This document shows positions 7,878-16,486 of a DNA stretch of 64,000 nt, piece after piece. Source of the DNA: Bacillota bacterium (GTDB taxonomy: Bacteria; Bacillota; Clostridia; Acetivibrionales; JAEXSP01); assembly GCA_023453795.1 (NCBI GenBank), contig JAEXSP010000044.1:27692-91691 (forward strand), given 5' to 3'. The notes beneath the pieces are model-generated. The model was not told where the DNA came from and ran no database searches. It saw only the letters and a program-made list of their open reading frames with translations. The translations under genes were made by a program, and so were the position numbers. Position 1 is the first letter of the stretch, and every line of letters begins with the position of its first letter.

Positions 7878-9791
7878 ATGATAAAGACATGGACACTAGA
7901 AAAATTCAAATCCGTATACGAGAAGACCACACTAGAAATGTCCCCATTAACAATATTCTCTGGCGCAAATAGTTCTGGCAAGAGCACACTTATCCAAAGT
8001 CTTTTGCTTACAGCGCAAACCCTACAAAGCCCTGTGCATTCTAGAGCAGTAGTTTTAAATGGACATATTGTCAGACTTGGGACTTTTAATGACATTGTTT
8101 CAGATAGTGAAGATATAAATTCTATACTAATAGGCTTTGAATTGACGCCAATTAGCACAGATTTTAATAATCCTATCATAAATTTAAATAGCAATTATTA
8201 CATGCGAAACAGAAATATTACAGATGAAATATCAAGTATCGATTGTACATATACCTTTTCCTCCCATGGGCCAACGGAAAAGAATGAGGTATTGCAACTT
8301 CAGCCATGTTTAGAAGAATGCAATGTAAAAGTTAAACGTACTTCTGAAGGAAAGATTTTGGAAGATGAAATATCGATTTGTAGAAGTCAAAAAGAAATAG
8401 CTGAGCGAGCATCCTATTATAAGCTGAATGAAAAAAACATCCAAAGAGCAGAAATGACATCTTTGAAATATGAAGTAATAAAGCCAAAGAAAATTGACTC
8501 AATGCGAAGATATATACACTTAAGGTCTAGCTGTCAGCCCGCCGGTATATCTCTAGTACATTTCCTACCAGAAAGGATATCTATTGTATTTGATGCAGTT
8601 GAAGAAGACTCAAAGAGATTAGTTGAGATGTTTGTTATGCTAGATCAATATAGATATAGAGATATAGATTTGACTGAAGATAACCTTAAAGTATTAAATG
8701 ATGAGTTTAAAAATATTGTTAAAAATACTGTTATAAGTTTCATAACAGAGTATGTTAGTAGTCATGAGCAGAATGACATTATGAAAAAAAGACTACTTGA
8801 CGTTTGCCGAACATTTGATAACGATTTCTCAACAAAGAACCTACAATCATGCTATATTGCCCTACCTCCAAGTGTAAGACAGCTATTACTCCAAAAACTT
8901 TTTGATCAATATGACATCCTTTTAAAATCTATTAAAGCAGACAGATTACCGGAATATACGATCGCATATGTCCCTTTAAGCACAGTATCAGACCTAGCAA
9001 TTACATATACTCAACAATTCTTTACTCATATGGTCAAATATTTAGGGCCATTAAGAGATGAACCGAAACCATTATACCCACTATCAGGAGCCACCGATAC
9101 AAAGGACATAGGATTTAAAGGAGAGCATACAGCGGCTGTACTCAATTTATATAAGGATATGAATATTCAATACATACCCTGTCAGCAGTTTAAAGAAAAT
9201 ATAGCTACACCAATACCCCAAACTGCCACTTTAATCGAAGCCGTTTTAGATTGGTTAGATTATATGGGAGTAGCAAGTAAAATACATACTATAGATAAAG
9301 GAAAACTAGGACATGAAATGAAAGTAACTATTCCTGGGGCATCACATTTACATGATTTAACTCATGTAGGAGTTGGGGTTAGTCAGGTATTACCAATCTT
9401 AGTACAATCATTGCTTGCGGAACAAGGATCTACCTTAATTTTTGAACAACCTGAATTACACCTTCACCCTCGAGTTCAAACTCGACTGGCTGATTTCTTT
9501 ATCTCAATGACTCTACTCAGAAAGCAATGTATCGTTGAAACACATAGTGAGTATTTAATAAATCGCCTAAGATATTTAGCTATTCTCTCAGAAGGTAGCG
9601 AAATAGCTGATAATGTAATGATATATTTTACAGAAAAAGATAGTAATCACACAAAATATGAACCAATTAAAATTAATCAGTTTGGTGGCGTTTCTAGTTG
9701 GCCAAAAGGATTTTTTGACGAAAGCGAAGAAATTGCAAGACAAATCTTAAAGAGAGCACTAAATAAAAGAAAAAACGGAGTAAATAAATGA
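7878..9791 (+). CDS. ABC/SMC-like ATPase of the DUF3696 type
   Basis: 637 residues; GGAG precedes the ATG. Walker A GANSSGKST (29-37), an ABC-signature-like VGVGVSQVLP (about 498-507), Walker B with D-loop TLIFEQPELHLHP (about 519-531) and the H-loop ETHSEYLI (about 554) make it a complete split-domain ATPase. The tail INQFGGVSSWPKGFFDESEEIARQI is characteristic of DUF3696. There is no TOPRIM domain, so it is not a standard OLD nuclease. ATPases of this group are repeatedly found in bacterial defence islands next to an effector. The stop overlaps the next start (ATGA), so the two proteins are likely to act as a pair. Confidence 0.88.
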   Translation: MIKTWTLEKFKSVYEKTTLEMSPLTIFSGANSSGKSTLIQSLLLTAQTLQSPVHSRAVVLNGHIVRLGTFNDIVSDSEDINSILIGFELTPISTDFNNPIINLNSNYYMRNRNITDEISSIDCTYTFSSHGPTEKNEVLQLQPCLEECNVKVKRTSEGKILEDEISICRSQKEIAERASYYKLNEKNIQRAEMTSLKYEVIKPKKIDSMRRYIHLRSSCQPAGISLVHFLPERISIVFDAVEEDSKRLVEMFVMLDQYRYRDIDLTEDNLKVLNDEFKNIVKNTVISFITEYVSSHEQNDIMKKRLLDVCRTFDNDFSTKNLQSCYIALPPSVRQLLLQKLFDQYDILLKSIKADRLPEYTIAYVPLSTVSDLAITYTQQFFTHMVKYLGPLRDEPKPLYPLSGATDTKDIGFKGEHTAAVLNLYKDMNIQYIPCQQFKENIATPIPQTATLIEAVLDWLDYMGVASKIHTIDKGKLGHEMKVTIPGASHLHDLTHVGVGVSQVLPILVQSLLAEQGSTLIFEQPELHLHPRVQTRLADFFISMTLLRKQCIVETHSEYLINRLRYLAILSEGSEIADNVMIYFTEKDSNHTKYEPIKINQFGGVSSWPKGFFDESEEIARQILKRALNKRKNGVNK

Positions 9792-10828
9792 AGCCTTGTA
9801 TATATCTTGACCCAAGTATCTTTGCTTCTCCTAAGCCTGAGGATGGAATAATAGCATTTTTATCATATATAAATAATATTATTTCATGGAGTGAACTTGT
9901 TGGCGCAAACTGGATATCAATATATATTTCTGCTTTAACTGAAGAAATTCTTGCCCAAACTAATAGCTACCCCTTATGGAAAGACTTGAAAGATGCGATT
10001 ACTGGTTTAGCTATAAATGACATCCATCCTAGAGAAGTTGTTACTCTTGTAGACAGTTTATTGTTAAAAACGCCTACTATAGAAGATGAAACTGGCATAC
10101 TTGAATTATTAATTTGCGATTTTGAGTGTATTCCATCAGAATATTTTAGTAATAGATTATCTGTATATATTGAGCAACATAATAGGTTACTGGCTTTAAT
10201 GTCTCTTTCATGTGAAGTACTTGATAAGTCAGAAAAAGATAACATTTTAATAACATGTAATACAAGTAATTCTCGGACTGAAATAGCTGTTACAGGGCAA
10301 GTTATAGATATAGATTTTTCAAACAACCATAATAATATCAACATTCCTTATAATATTAATAGTACCTTTTGCGCATGTAATTCTCCACATGGACTATATA
10401 CAAGTGTTGACCCTGTGGAAATATGGATAAATGCTTTAGATGAAGATGACTATACGAAAAGTATTTTTGTATTTCTATATCAAATTATAAATGATTTAGG
10501 TAATCCTGAAATAGACATTGATAATTATAATTGGACTATTGGCCCTTGTTTTGTGAGCACTGTTGCTGAATTAGGATTTAAAAGTCAGCCAAGTAAAGTT
10601 AGAATGTTATTAAGAGCTATTTCAGAAACAGTTTTAAAGTTAAACTTAAGTGATACCCATTGGCTAAGAACTGGTGAAGGTGCAAATGATCCTCAAAGGG
10701 AGATTAATAATAAAAAAGCATGGCGAAGAGATATTGACCATTGTTTCCATTTACATTACTGGGAAACTGAAGCTGGACCTGAATTTGCCTCAATTGTAAC
10801 CCATAATGATATGAGTATACCTAATTGA
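9788..10828 (+). CDS. Unrecognised protein, coupled partner of the DUF3696 ATPase
   Basis: 346 residues, starting within the stop codon of the ATPase gene. I do not recognise a family with confidence. It is soluble, without signal peptide or membrane segments. The opening MKPCIYLDPSIFAS superficially recalls a PIN-domain first strand. The C-terminus is rich in conserved-looking polar and aromatic residues (AWRRDIDHCFHLHYW, then IVTHNDMSIPN), which could form an active site. No HNH, PD-(D/E)xK or TOPRIM motif is evident. Strict coupling to an ABC ATPase suggests that it is the effector of a two-gene system; this is inference. Confidence 0.72.
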   Translation: MKPCIYLDPSIFASPKPEDGIIAFLSYINNIISWSELVGANWISIYISALTEEILAQTNSYPLWKDLKDAITGLAINDIHPREVVTLVDSLLLKTPTIEDETGILELLICDFECIPSEYFSNRLSVYIEQHNRLLALMSLSCEVLDKSEKDNILITCNTSNSRTEIAVTGQVIDIDFSNNHNNINIPYNINSTFCACNSPHGLYTSVDPVEIWINALDEDDYTKSIFVFLYQIINDLGNPEIDIDNYNWTIGPCFVSTVAELGFKSQPSKVRMLLRAISETVLKLNLSDTHWLRTGEGANDPQREINNKKAWRRDIDHCFHLHYWETEAGPEFASIVTHNDMSIPN

Positions 10829-10864
10829 ATATAGTAACAAAAACATCTGATATATTAAAACTTT

Positions 10865-11017
10865 TTCTCAATAAGAACTAGCTTTGTATTTTGTCTTATA
10901 CTATTTGAGAATTAGAAACTTTTTCTCAAATTATTTGAAACATATTCTCAAACTTACTGAGACAAAAAGCCCCAAAAGGTTTATTTTGTGTTACAATATT
11001 CTCAAACTTTTTGAGAA
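10865..11017. promoter_or_regulatory. Array of TTCTCAA sites upstream of the XRE regulator
   Basis: Half-sites TTCTCAA occur at 10865, 10923, 10945 and 10999, with TTGAGAA at 10905 and 11011. The best copy is the perfect dyad TTCTCAA-ACTTT-TTGAGAA (10999-11017). Copies at 10923-10941 and 10945-10963 show the same 7-5-7 layout with imperfect right arms. The array fills the 337-base gap between the ATPase pair and the XRE gene, which contains nothing else that I can identify. It is most simply read as a cooperative operator for the downstream repressor. Confidence 0.65.
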
Positions 11018-11165
11018 CCAACACATTTTATCAATTATTTTACATTAAAGGCAAAATAATGCCCGATTCATCGAGACAAAGTCGAATTATTCATCAAATA
11101 TGTGCATAGTATTCACTTTTTACAGTATATAGAATATAATTATTTTTATTGGGAGGGTTTTTTTA

Positions 11166-11567
11166 GTGTCAGTTTTCAGCGAAAGATTAAAAAATTTAAG
11201 AAGCCGTACAGGCGAATCCCAGAATGATTTGGGGAAAGCCCTTGGAAAGAGCAGGGAGTCTGTAGCAAAATATGAAGTCGGAATGAATGAACCCGATTTG
11301 ACGTCTTTGGCAAATATTTCTAAGCACTTTGGTGTTTCTGTTGATTTTATTCTGGGTACGACTGACAATGAACAAGCGATTATACTTACGAACCCCGAAT
11401 TGAAACCTTTTGAACCATATCTTCACGACAAGAACTTTGTTGAATATATTAAGCTGGCAGTCAAAGTAAAGGAATGTGGTATTGATAAAAAGGATATAGA
11501 AGCTTTCATTGATAATATATTGAAATATTCCAATAACTCCAAAAGTTCAAAACAAAAACACCCTTAA
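11166..11567 (+). CDS. XRE-family transcriptional regulator
   Basis: 133 residues from a GTG start with GGGAGG about ten bases upstream. Residues 5-60 are a Cro/CI-type helix-turn-helix: FSERLKNLRSRTGESQNDLGKALG, SRESVAKYEVGMNEPDLTSL and FGVSVDFILGTTD, closely like the SinR/immunity-repressor group. The rest is a helical tail with no protease domain. The TTCTCAA array just upstream suggests autoregulation. It may control the ATPase pair behind it or its own transcript; the pair is upstream and in the same direction, so control of it would have to act elsewhere. Confidence 0.9.
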   Translation: MSVFSERLKNLRSRTGESQNDLGKALGKSRESVAKYEVGMNEPDLTSLANISKHFGVSVDFILGTTDNEQAIILTNPELKPFEPYLHDKNFVEYIKLAVKVKECGIDKKDIEAFIDNILKYSNNSKSSKQKHP

Positions 11568-11583
11568 TCATTCAGGGCGTTTT
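11555..11583 (+). terminator. Intrinsic terminator of the XRE gene
   Basis: A 10-base stem with one mismatch (AAAACACCCT / AGGGCGTTTT) around TAATCATTC. It overlaps the stop codon of the regulator and ends in a short T-run. Confidence 0.7.
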
Positions 11584-11595
11584 GTTGAAGTACGG

Positions 11596-11733
11596 CTATT
11601 TCTTTATACATTTTGGAACTTTAGGTTGATAAAGCCAGCCACAACACGCAGTACTAGAAACTGTAACTGCAACTAATGATAGAATTACAGAAAAAATTCC
11701 CATAACTTTTAAGAAAATAGTATTCCTTCCCAT
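11596..11733 (-). CDS. AgrD-like cyclic lactone autoinducer peptide precursor (45 aa)
   Basis: ATG with GGAGG seven bases upstream. The product has an amphipathic, hydrophobic leader (MGRNTIFLKVMGIFSVILSL) followed by ACCGWLYQPKVPKCIKK. A cysteine core followed by the QPKVPK motif is the signature of AgrD-type precursors, where AgrB cleaves the charged tail and closes a thiolactone on Cys. Two adjacent cysteines make the ring size uncertain. The gene lies 23 bases behind a membrane protein resembling an AgrC sensor domain. No agrB is in the window, so processing would need an enzyme from elsewhere. Confidence 0.85.
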   Translation of the reverse strand: MGRNTIFLKVMGIFSVILSLVAVTVSSTACCGWLYQPKVPKCIKK

Positions 11734-11756
11734 ATTAACTCACCTCCATTTAAAAA

Positions 11757-12596
11757 TTATTTCTTCCCTAAAAGTTCCTCTAGCATGGTAACAGCATTTT
11801 CAGTATTATTATTTTTTAAAAGCTGGTATACTTCATCAAAAGCAAATTGTGCATTGTCCTCAAGTTCTTGATATTTATTTTCAAGCTTCTGATATCTATT
11901 GAATCCTAATATCATTACACCTTTCAATGCTATGTACATATAAGCAAATATCAGTGTATTGAATGCCAATATCAACATTAATAGAACTACGGCATAAATA
12001 ATTTGCTCAAAAAATGAAAAGCTATTGAAAAACTTTACAAATATATTAGAAAAAAATTCCTCGGTTGAAAATATAATGATGTTACAGGGTATGAGAATCA
12101 TTCGGAATTTCTTATTAATACTTGTTATTACTAGAGCCTCATTATATTTCCAAAGCAATGCTATTGCCAAAACCTGTAAAACCCTTTCGGGAATAGAACA
12201 TAAAAGTAAGGTTAGATTACTACCAAAAAATTCAGTAAGATTTTTTGCATGGTAAGCAATAACAAATGGTATATATGTATTTTCTATGGCAAGGATATAT
12301 AGAAGTATAGAAGTTACACTTAAAGCTATAATACCAACATTAAGTCTGTAAACAATAAGAAAAATCACTATATATGCAACAGTGGTACACAAGGTGTTAA
12401 CAACAATGTTAGGTGCTAACGGACGTATGAACCATGTAGATACCAGCATGAGCACTAAGGTTATACAAAACTTTATTATGTTTTGTTGTTTTAATTTTAA
12501 ACAGTTTTTTTGCCCCGCAAAAAGCAATATAAGCATCAGATTTAAGAATGCTTCCGGTAAAGATACAAGAAGCAACATGAATGTATTCATTTCCAT
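11757..12596 (-). CDS. AgrC-like polytopic membrane protein without kinase domain
   Basis: 279 residues. I count about seven hydrophobic segments over the first 230 residues (starting FMLLLVSLPEAFLNLMLILL), then a short helical tail (YQKLENKYQELEDNAQFAFDE) that looks like the dimerisation linker of a GHKL sensor kinase, but the protein stops before any H-box or ATP-binding domain. The following gene is the AgrD-like peptide. It could be a truncated AgrC, an immunity or receptor protein, or a peptide-binding modulator. Assignment rests on topology and context, not on a catalytic motif. Confidence 0.6.
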   Translation of the reverse strand: MEMNTFMLLLVSLPEAFLNLMLILLFAGQKNCLKLKQQNIIKFCITLVLMLVSTWFIRPLAPNIVVNTLCTTVAYIVIFLIVYRLNVGIIALSVTSILLYILAIENTYIPFVIAYHAKNLTEFFGSNLTLLLCSIPERVLQVLAIALLWKYNEALVITSINKKFRMILIPCNIIIFSTEEFFSNIFVKFFNSFSFFEQIIYAVVLLMLILAFNTLIFAYMYIALKGVMILGFNRYQKLENKYQELEDNAQFAFDEVYQLLKNNNTENAVTMLEELLGKK

Positions 12597-12795
12597 TAAT
12601 GTTATTACACCCCGTCTCTATAAAAAACTCCCTATAAACAATATTTTAGTTTAAATTTGCCAGCTTGTAAATGACAACCGAAACATTATTTTACATAACT
12701 TATATTCAATAATATGTTTGGTAAAATGCAAATATTATTTAGCTAAGAAAGGGTACTTATCAGTATATAACGCCTGAAATTGCAATAAAAAACTG

Positions 12796-12821
12796 AAAAA
12801 GCCGGCATCTGCCGACTTTTT
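12796..12821 (-). terminator. Intrinsic terminator downstream of amt
   Basis: On the minus strand GAAAAAGTCGGCAGATGCCGGC is followed by TTTTT, 38 bases after the amt stop codon. The A-run and T-run also make it usable in the other direction. Confidence 0.85.
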
Positions 12822-12858
12822 CTATATACTCGTATATGGTTTTGTCAAGTTATCATAT

Positions 12859-14220
12859 TTATGCAAGATCGCTTGCTTTGGATTTCACTATCTTCTGTGA
12901 ATCAGGAGCAAAAACATTCATGCTTTCGTCTTCAAGAATTATGCTGTCGTCAATTGCTGTCTGAGCGTAAGCACGCATACCGTGTTCACTGAGGTCAGTT
13001 CCTTCAATTTCTTCATCTGCGCTGATTCTGATCCCTACTGTCGCCTTAAGCACCTTGAATACGATAAAGGTAGCTCCGAATGCCCAAACTGATACAGTTA
13101 CAAGTCCGAGCGCCTGTACGCCTAAAAGGTGAAGTCCCCCGCCTGCGAACAAACCATCTGCGCCCGAAGGATTAACAGCCTTTGAAGCAAAGAGCCCTAC
13201 CGCCAATGCGCCGAAGGAGCCACATACACCATGAACTGCAATAGCACCGACAGGGTCATCCGCCCGGAATTTATCAATAACCTCAACTGCTATAACAACA
13301 AGTATACCTGCAATAGACCCTATAATAACAGCACTTACCAAGCTCACATACGCACAGCCTGCAGTTATGGAAACAAGGCCTGCGAGAGCACCGTTTAGTG
13401 TCATACTGGGATCAACTTTTCCGTACTTAACCTGTGTAAACAGGGCACTTAGAAGCCCGCCTGCTGCTGCGGCAAGGTTAGTAGCTACAACAACATGAGC
13501 AATACTTCCTCCAGCCCCAAAAGCATTCAGTGCGCTTCCGGGGTTAAATCCAAACCAGCCAAACCAGAGTATAAAAGCTCCAAGCGCTGCCAGCGGCATG
13601 CTATGTCCGGGCAAAACATTGGCTGTCCCGTCTTTTTTGTATTTTCCGATTCTTGGGCCGAGTACAATTACAGCAGCAAGAGAAGCCCATCCGCCTACTG
13701 CGTGGACTGCTGCAGAGCCTGCGAAGTCAAGTATTCCCATTTTATAGAATATACCCTCAGGATTCCATATAAGGTGTCCTGCGATAGGGTAAATAACAGC
13801 TGTCGCAATAAAACTGAAGATCATATAAGGCAGGAATTTCATTCTTTCAGCAACAGCACCTGATACTATTGTTGCTACGGCTACAGCAAAGGCTGCCTGG
13901 AACATCCAATAAACTTCAACTGAAAGTCCGAATTGCGAAAGCCATGGAAGATTACTCATTGCGCTCTTTGCAAGAAAGCCGGACGTACCGATAATTCCGA
14001 GTTTATCTACTCCATACATAAGTCCGAAGCCAAACAGCCAGTAGCCTAACAGCCCCGAACAGCAGTCAATAAATACCTTCATGATAATATTTAAAGAATT
14101 CTTTGCTCTGATAAAACCGGCCTCAAGCATTGCAAAACCTGCTTCCATAAAGAAAACCAGGGCCGCAGCCAAGAGAACCCATACCGTATTAATTCCATGC
14201 GCTAAAATATCTGGAGACAT
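12859..14220 (-). CDS. amt: Ammonium transporter Amt
   Basis: 453 residues, about eleven membrane spans, of the Amt/Rh family that moves ammonium across the cytoplasmic membrane. The start MSPDILAHGINTVWVLLAAA, FFMEAGFAMLEAGFIRAKN, DFAGSAAVHAVGGWASLAA (first pore histidine) and VGAIAVHGVCGSFG (second pore histidine) are diagnostic. The cytosolic tail contains GMRAYAQ. A GlnK/PII gene, often paired with amt, is not present here. The upstream leader contains a terminator hairpin and further stem-loops, which suggests control by conditional termination under nitrogen limitation; that is inference. Confidence 0.95.
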   Translation of the reverse strand: MSPDILAHGINTVWVLLAAALVFFMEAGFAMLEAGFIRAKNSLNIIMKVFIDCCSGLLGYWLFGFGLMYGVDKLGIIGTSGFLAKSAMSNLPWLSQFGLSVEVYWMFQAAFAVAVATIVSGAVAERMKFLPYMIFSFIATAVIYPIAGHLIWNPEGIFYKMGILDFAGSAAVHAVGGWASLAAVIVLGPRIGKYKKDGTANVLPGHSMPLAALGAFILWFGWFGFNPGSALNAFGAGGSIAHVVVATNLAAAAGGLLSALFTQVKYGKVDPSMTLNGALAGLVSITAGCAYVSLVSAVIIGSIAGILVVIAVEVIDKFRADDPVGAIAVHGVCGSFGALAVGLFASKAVNPSGADGLFAGGGLHLLGVQALGLVTVSVWAFGATFIVFKVLKATVGIRISADEEIEGTDLSEHGMRAYAQTAIDDSIILEDESMNVFAPDSQKIVKSKASDLA

Positions 14221-14571
14221 AATAATATCACCTTTCTTAAAATTAATATTTTATTCTCTCTCACGCCTTTGTTAAGAAAGTTTGCCGAATAGAAACCGAA
14301 AACAGTTTCTAAGGCGGATGGAATCAAACAGCCCTTGTTTAAATTCCGTTGGATGTGAAGCAATAAAAAAACTGTACACAAAATAGATCGCGTACAGATT
14401 CTTCACTTTAATGAATGTATACTGCCACGTAAATGCACATCATTGCAAATTACGCCGTTGTAGATAAAAAGCTCCAATGGTTTTTATCGCTATTTAATTA
14501 TATAAAAATTGCAGGAAAAAATCAATGAAATTTCAAATTTAAAACAACTTTACAACATTCATATCCTTATA
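14221..14571 (-). promoter_or_regulatory. Structured leader upstream of amt
   Basis: No gene is seen in this gap. Reading on the minus strand toward amt there are four successive dyads: GATAAAAA/TTTTTATC (14461-14490 region), CGTAATTTGCA/TGCATTTACG (about 14421-14450), a CTGTAC/GTACAG hairpin with a T-run (14364-14397), then TAGAAAC/GTTTCTA (about 14295-14320). The order, hairpin before a terminator and more structure after it, is typical of leaders with regulated read-through. The loops do not match the ANTAR-target consensus. Confidence 0.45.
14364..14397 (-). terminator. Terminator-like hairpin within the amt leader
   Basis: CTGTAC (14392-14397 on the minus strand) pairs with GTACAG (14372-14377) and is followed by seven Ts. 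It may end the hemerythrin transcript, or act as the switchable terminator of amt. Confidence 0.6.
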
Positions 14572-14988
14572 TTATTTTAGCTCCAGGTTATTCTCTCTTA
14601 TGTATTCGCCAATAGCCTTGTCACTATTTCCGATGTGCTTTATGAGCCATTCAACGACTACCCGGTTGATTCTCATTAACATGTCAATAGAAGCACCATC
14701 TTTGTCAATTTTATTTTTTAATACTGTAAAATCCTTTATGAAGGCATCATGCTGAGCTTTGTGGGCAGCATAGTACGGATAGGAAATTTTCTTTTGCAGC
14801 CTTTCCTCATCACGAAAATGAAAAATTACATATTCCGAAAGGAAATTTACTGTATTTGCAACCTCGGCTCTGCCTTTTCCCTGTGAACAAGCTGTATAAA
14901 GATCATTTACCTTAGCTATCAATTCCTTGTGCTCATCATCTATTTCTTTTACTCCTACAGAAAGATTATCACTCCATTGCAATGCCAT
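14572..14988 (-). CDS. Bacteriohemerythrin
   Basis: 138 residues; the ATG at 14988 has GGAGG upstream and gives the usual start MALQWSDNLSVGVKEID. All seven di-iron ligands of the family can be placed: His20, His57, Glu61, His76, His80, His118 and Asp123. These proteins bind O2 reversibly at a non-haem di-iron site in a four-helix bundle and serve in O2 scavenging or delivery; in an anaerobe a protective role is likely. Single-domain form, no signal domain attached. Confidence 0.93.
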   Translation of the reverse strand: MALQWSDNLSVGVKEIDDEHKELIAKVNDLYTACSQGKGRAEVANTVNFLSEYVIFHFRDEERLQKKISYPYYAAHKAQHDAFIKDFTVLKNKIDKDGASIDMLMRINRVVVEWLIKHIGNSDKAIGEYIRENNLELK

Positions 14989-15134
14989 ATCTACTCCTCC
15001 TTTAATTTGGTGAATAAATTGTTCCAAAAGAAGCTAAAGTTTATGCTTTATATTATACTAAATCAGCAATGCCTGGTGCAAGCGAATCAATAAAATCCCA
15101 GTTAAAATTAACAATCAGAATATTTACGGATTAC

Positions 15135-16361
15135 TTAACTAAGATTAATTATCTTTCCTGTTTTGGGGTCAATGTATATAAGCCAGTAGCCAAACGCCCC
15201 ATATATAGGCTTATTCCCTTCCAGCTGGACCCACCTGCATACTTCTCCGAAAGGATTGTCGTCTATACTGTAGGCTCCCGGTACGCCGCATACGATGCAC
15301 TCTCTTCTTCTTAACCTGTCGGAATAAACTCCGATTATCAAATGCCTGTACTTAAAATGCGCCATCATAACTTTAGGATTGAAAAGCAGCGGTGTTCGTG
15401 CATTACACTGGTATAGTATGTTATTAAGATAAACCGGACTACTTACCTTCCACCATTTATAATCCCTTCTTCTGCTTCCGAAGGGGTCATACTCCTTGAA
15501 ATACCTTCCCAAGCTCTCTTTAAGCTTATCAATATTGCACCCTTCATTTTCATTTATTGTCTGTTCGCCGTAATTTGCAGCAGCATTTGTTTCAGACCTA
15601 ATTTCAGAAGCCAGCGGACCATTAATATCAGAATTGTTTTTCATGTTATTTTCATGTTCCTGATTTAAAGGCTGAAAGCTTGTTTCTGCCCCGTGGGGCT
15701 CATCATCACCTGAAGAAAACGAAATGGTGCCATCGGTATTCACTGTTTCCGGGCTCGGACTCGAAGCCAAGGAAGGTACTCCATTATCAGTTTCATCGAA
15801 TTTATCCGGCCTGAAAGTGCTTTCAACTGTTCTATCAGGTTCATATTTGCTTTGGATATCATTATTATAGATACTTGACAGCTCAAGCTTTTCAGAGTTG
15901 TCACCCCCGGAAGCACTTTTATTATAGATTGCCTGGGTGAGATCATCCCTCCACGATGCCTTTTTGTCCCTATATACCACTAACGGACAAACAAGCTGCG
16001 TATTTCTATTATCCCTGTACTCAACGATTACAGCTGCCGCATTGAAATCCTGAATCGAGCCGCCGCAGCCTGATATATTCGTACAATCAAGCTCCGTCTG
16101 AAATTCAGCTTTATTCCGTTGAAGCCTTAAGGTACCCAAACATACCGGAATTACTTGTTTTTCATCATCCTTGATAATATAAAGCTTGTAAGAAAACCTG
16201 CTTTCATCCTCTTTCAGGTTCTGAACCGAAGCAGATATCTTAACTTTTTCATTTCGTATCTCTAGCTTTATATATCCTGAAGGTTCCTGTCCGCTTCCGA
16301 AACCTGAATCTTCCTGTTGAAATATCCAGAACTTTCTTTGAAATCCTATATTAGTTCCCAC
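15135..16361 (-). CDS. Unrecognised clostridial protein with conserved C-terminal domain
   Basis: 408 residues from a GTG start (GGGGG eight bases upstream). Three parts are visible: an N-terminal beta-rich part (1-145, beginning FQRKFWIFQQEDSGFGS), a polar low-complexity linker (about 150-270), and a compact C-terminal domain (about 285-408) with many aromatic residues (YKWWKV, LNNILYQCN, LLFNPKVMMAHFKYRHLIIG, GAFGYWLIY). No enzyme motif or signal peptide is seen. The layout suggests two folded modules joined by a flexible spacer. I do not assign a function. Confidence 0.7.
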   Translation of the reverse strand: MGTNIGFQRKFWIFQQEDSGFGSGQEPSGYIKLEIRNEKVKISASVQNLKEDESRFSYKLYIIKDDEKQVIPVCLGTLRLQRNKAEFQTELDCTNISGCGGSIQDFNAAAVIVEYRDNRNTQLVCPLVVYRDKKASWRDDLTQAIYNKSASGGDNSEKLELSSIYNNDIQSKYEPDRTVESTFRPDKFDETDNGVPSLASSPSPETVNTDGTISFSSGDDEPHGAETSFQPLNQEHENNMKNNSDINGPLASEIRSETNAAANYGEQTINENEGCNIDKLKESLGRYFKEYDPFGSRRRDYKWWKVSSPVYLNNILYQCNARTPLLFNPKVMMAHFKYRHLIIGVYSDRLRRRECIVCGVPGAYSIDDNPFGEVCRWVQLEGNKPIYGAFGYWLIYIDPKTGKIINLS

Positions 16362-16420
16362 AGAATTTCCCCCAATACTTATTCATCATTATATTAATAT
16401 ATATGTAGGGGATAAAAAAA

Positions 16421-16450
16421 AATGATAGGGGCGTAAAGTCCCTATCATTT
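16421..16450 (-). terminator. Terminator downstream of pckG
   Basis: AAATGATAGGG / CCCTATCATTT-type stem around ACTTTACGC on the minus strand, followed by a long T-run, 37 bases after the pckG stop. Confidence 0.9.
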
Positions 16451-16486
16451 ATGTTACTAAAATCGTATTAACAAATTTTCAATTTA

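Noticed and set aside
9788..10828. PIN-domain nuclease
   Set aside because: Only the first strand (YLDPSIF) is similar; the further acidic residues of a PIN domain could not be placed.
14300..14500. ANTAR-type antiterminator target before amt
   Set aside because: The hairpin loops (for example ATGATG) lack the A1/G4 hexaloop pair in both hairpins, so only a general structured leader is reported.
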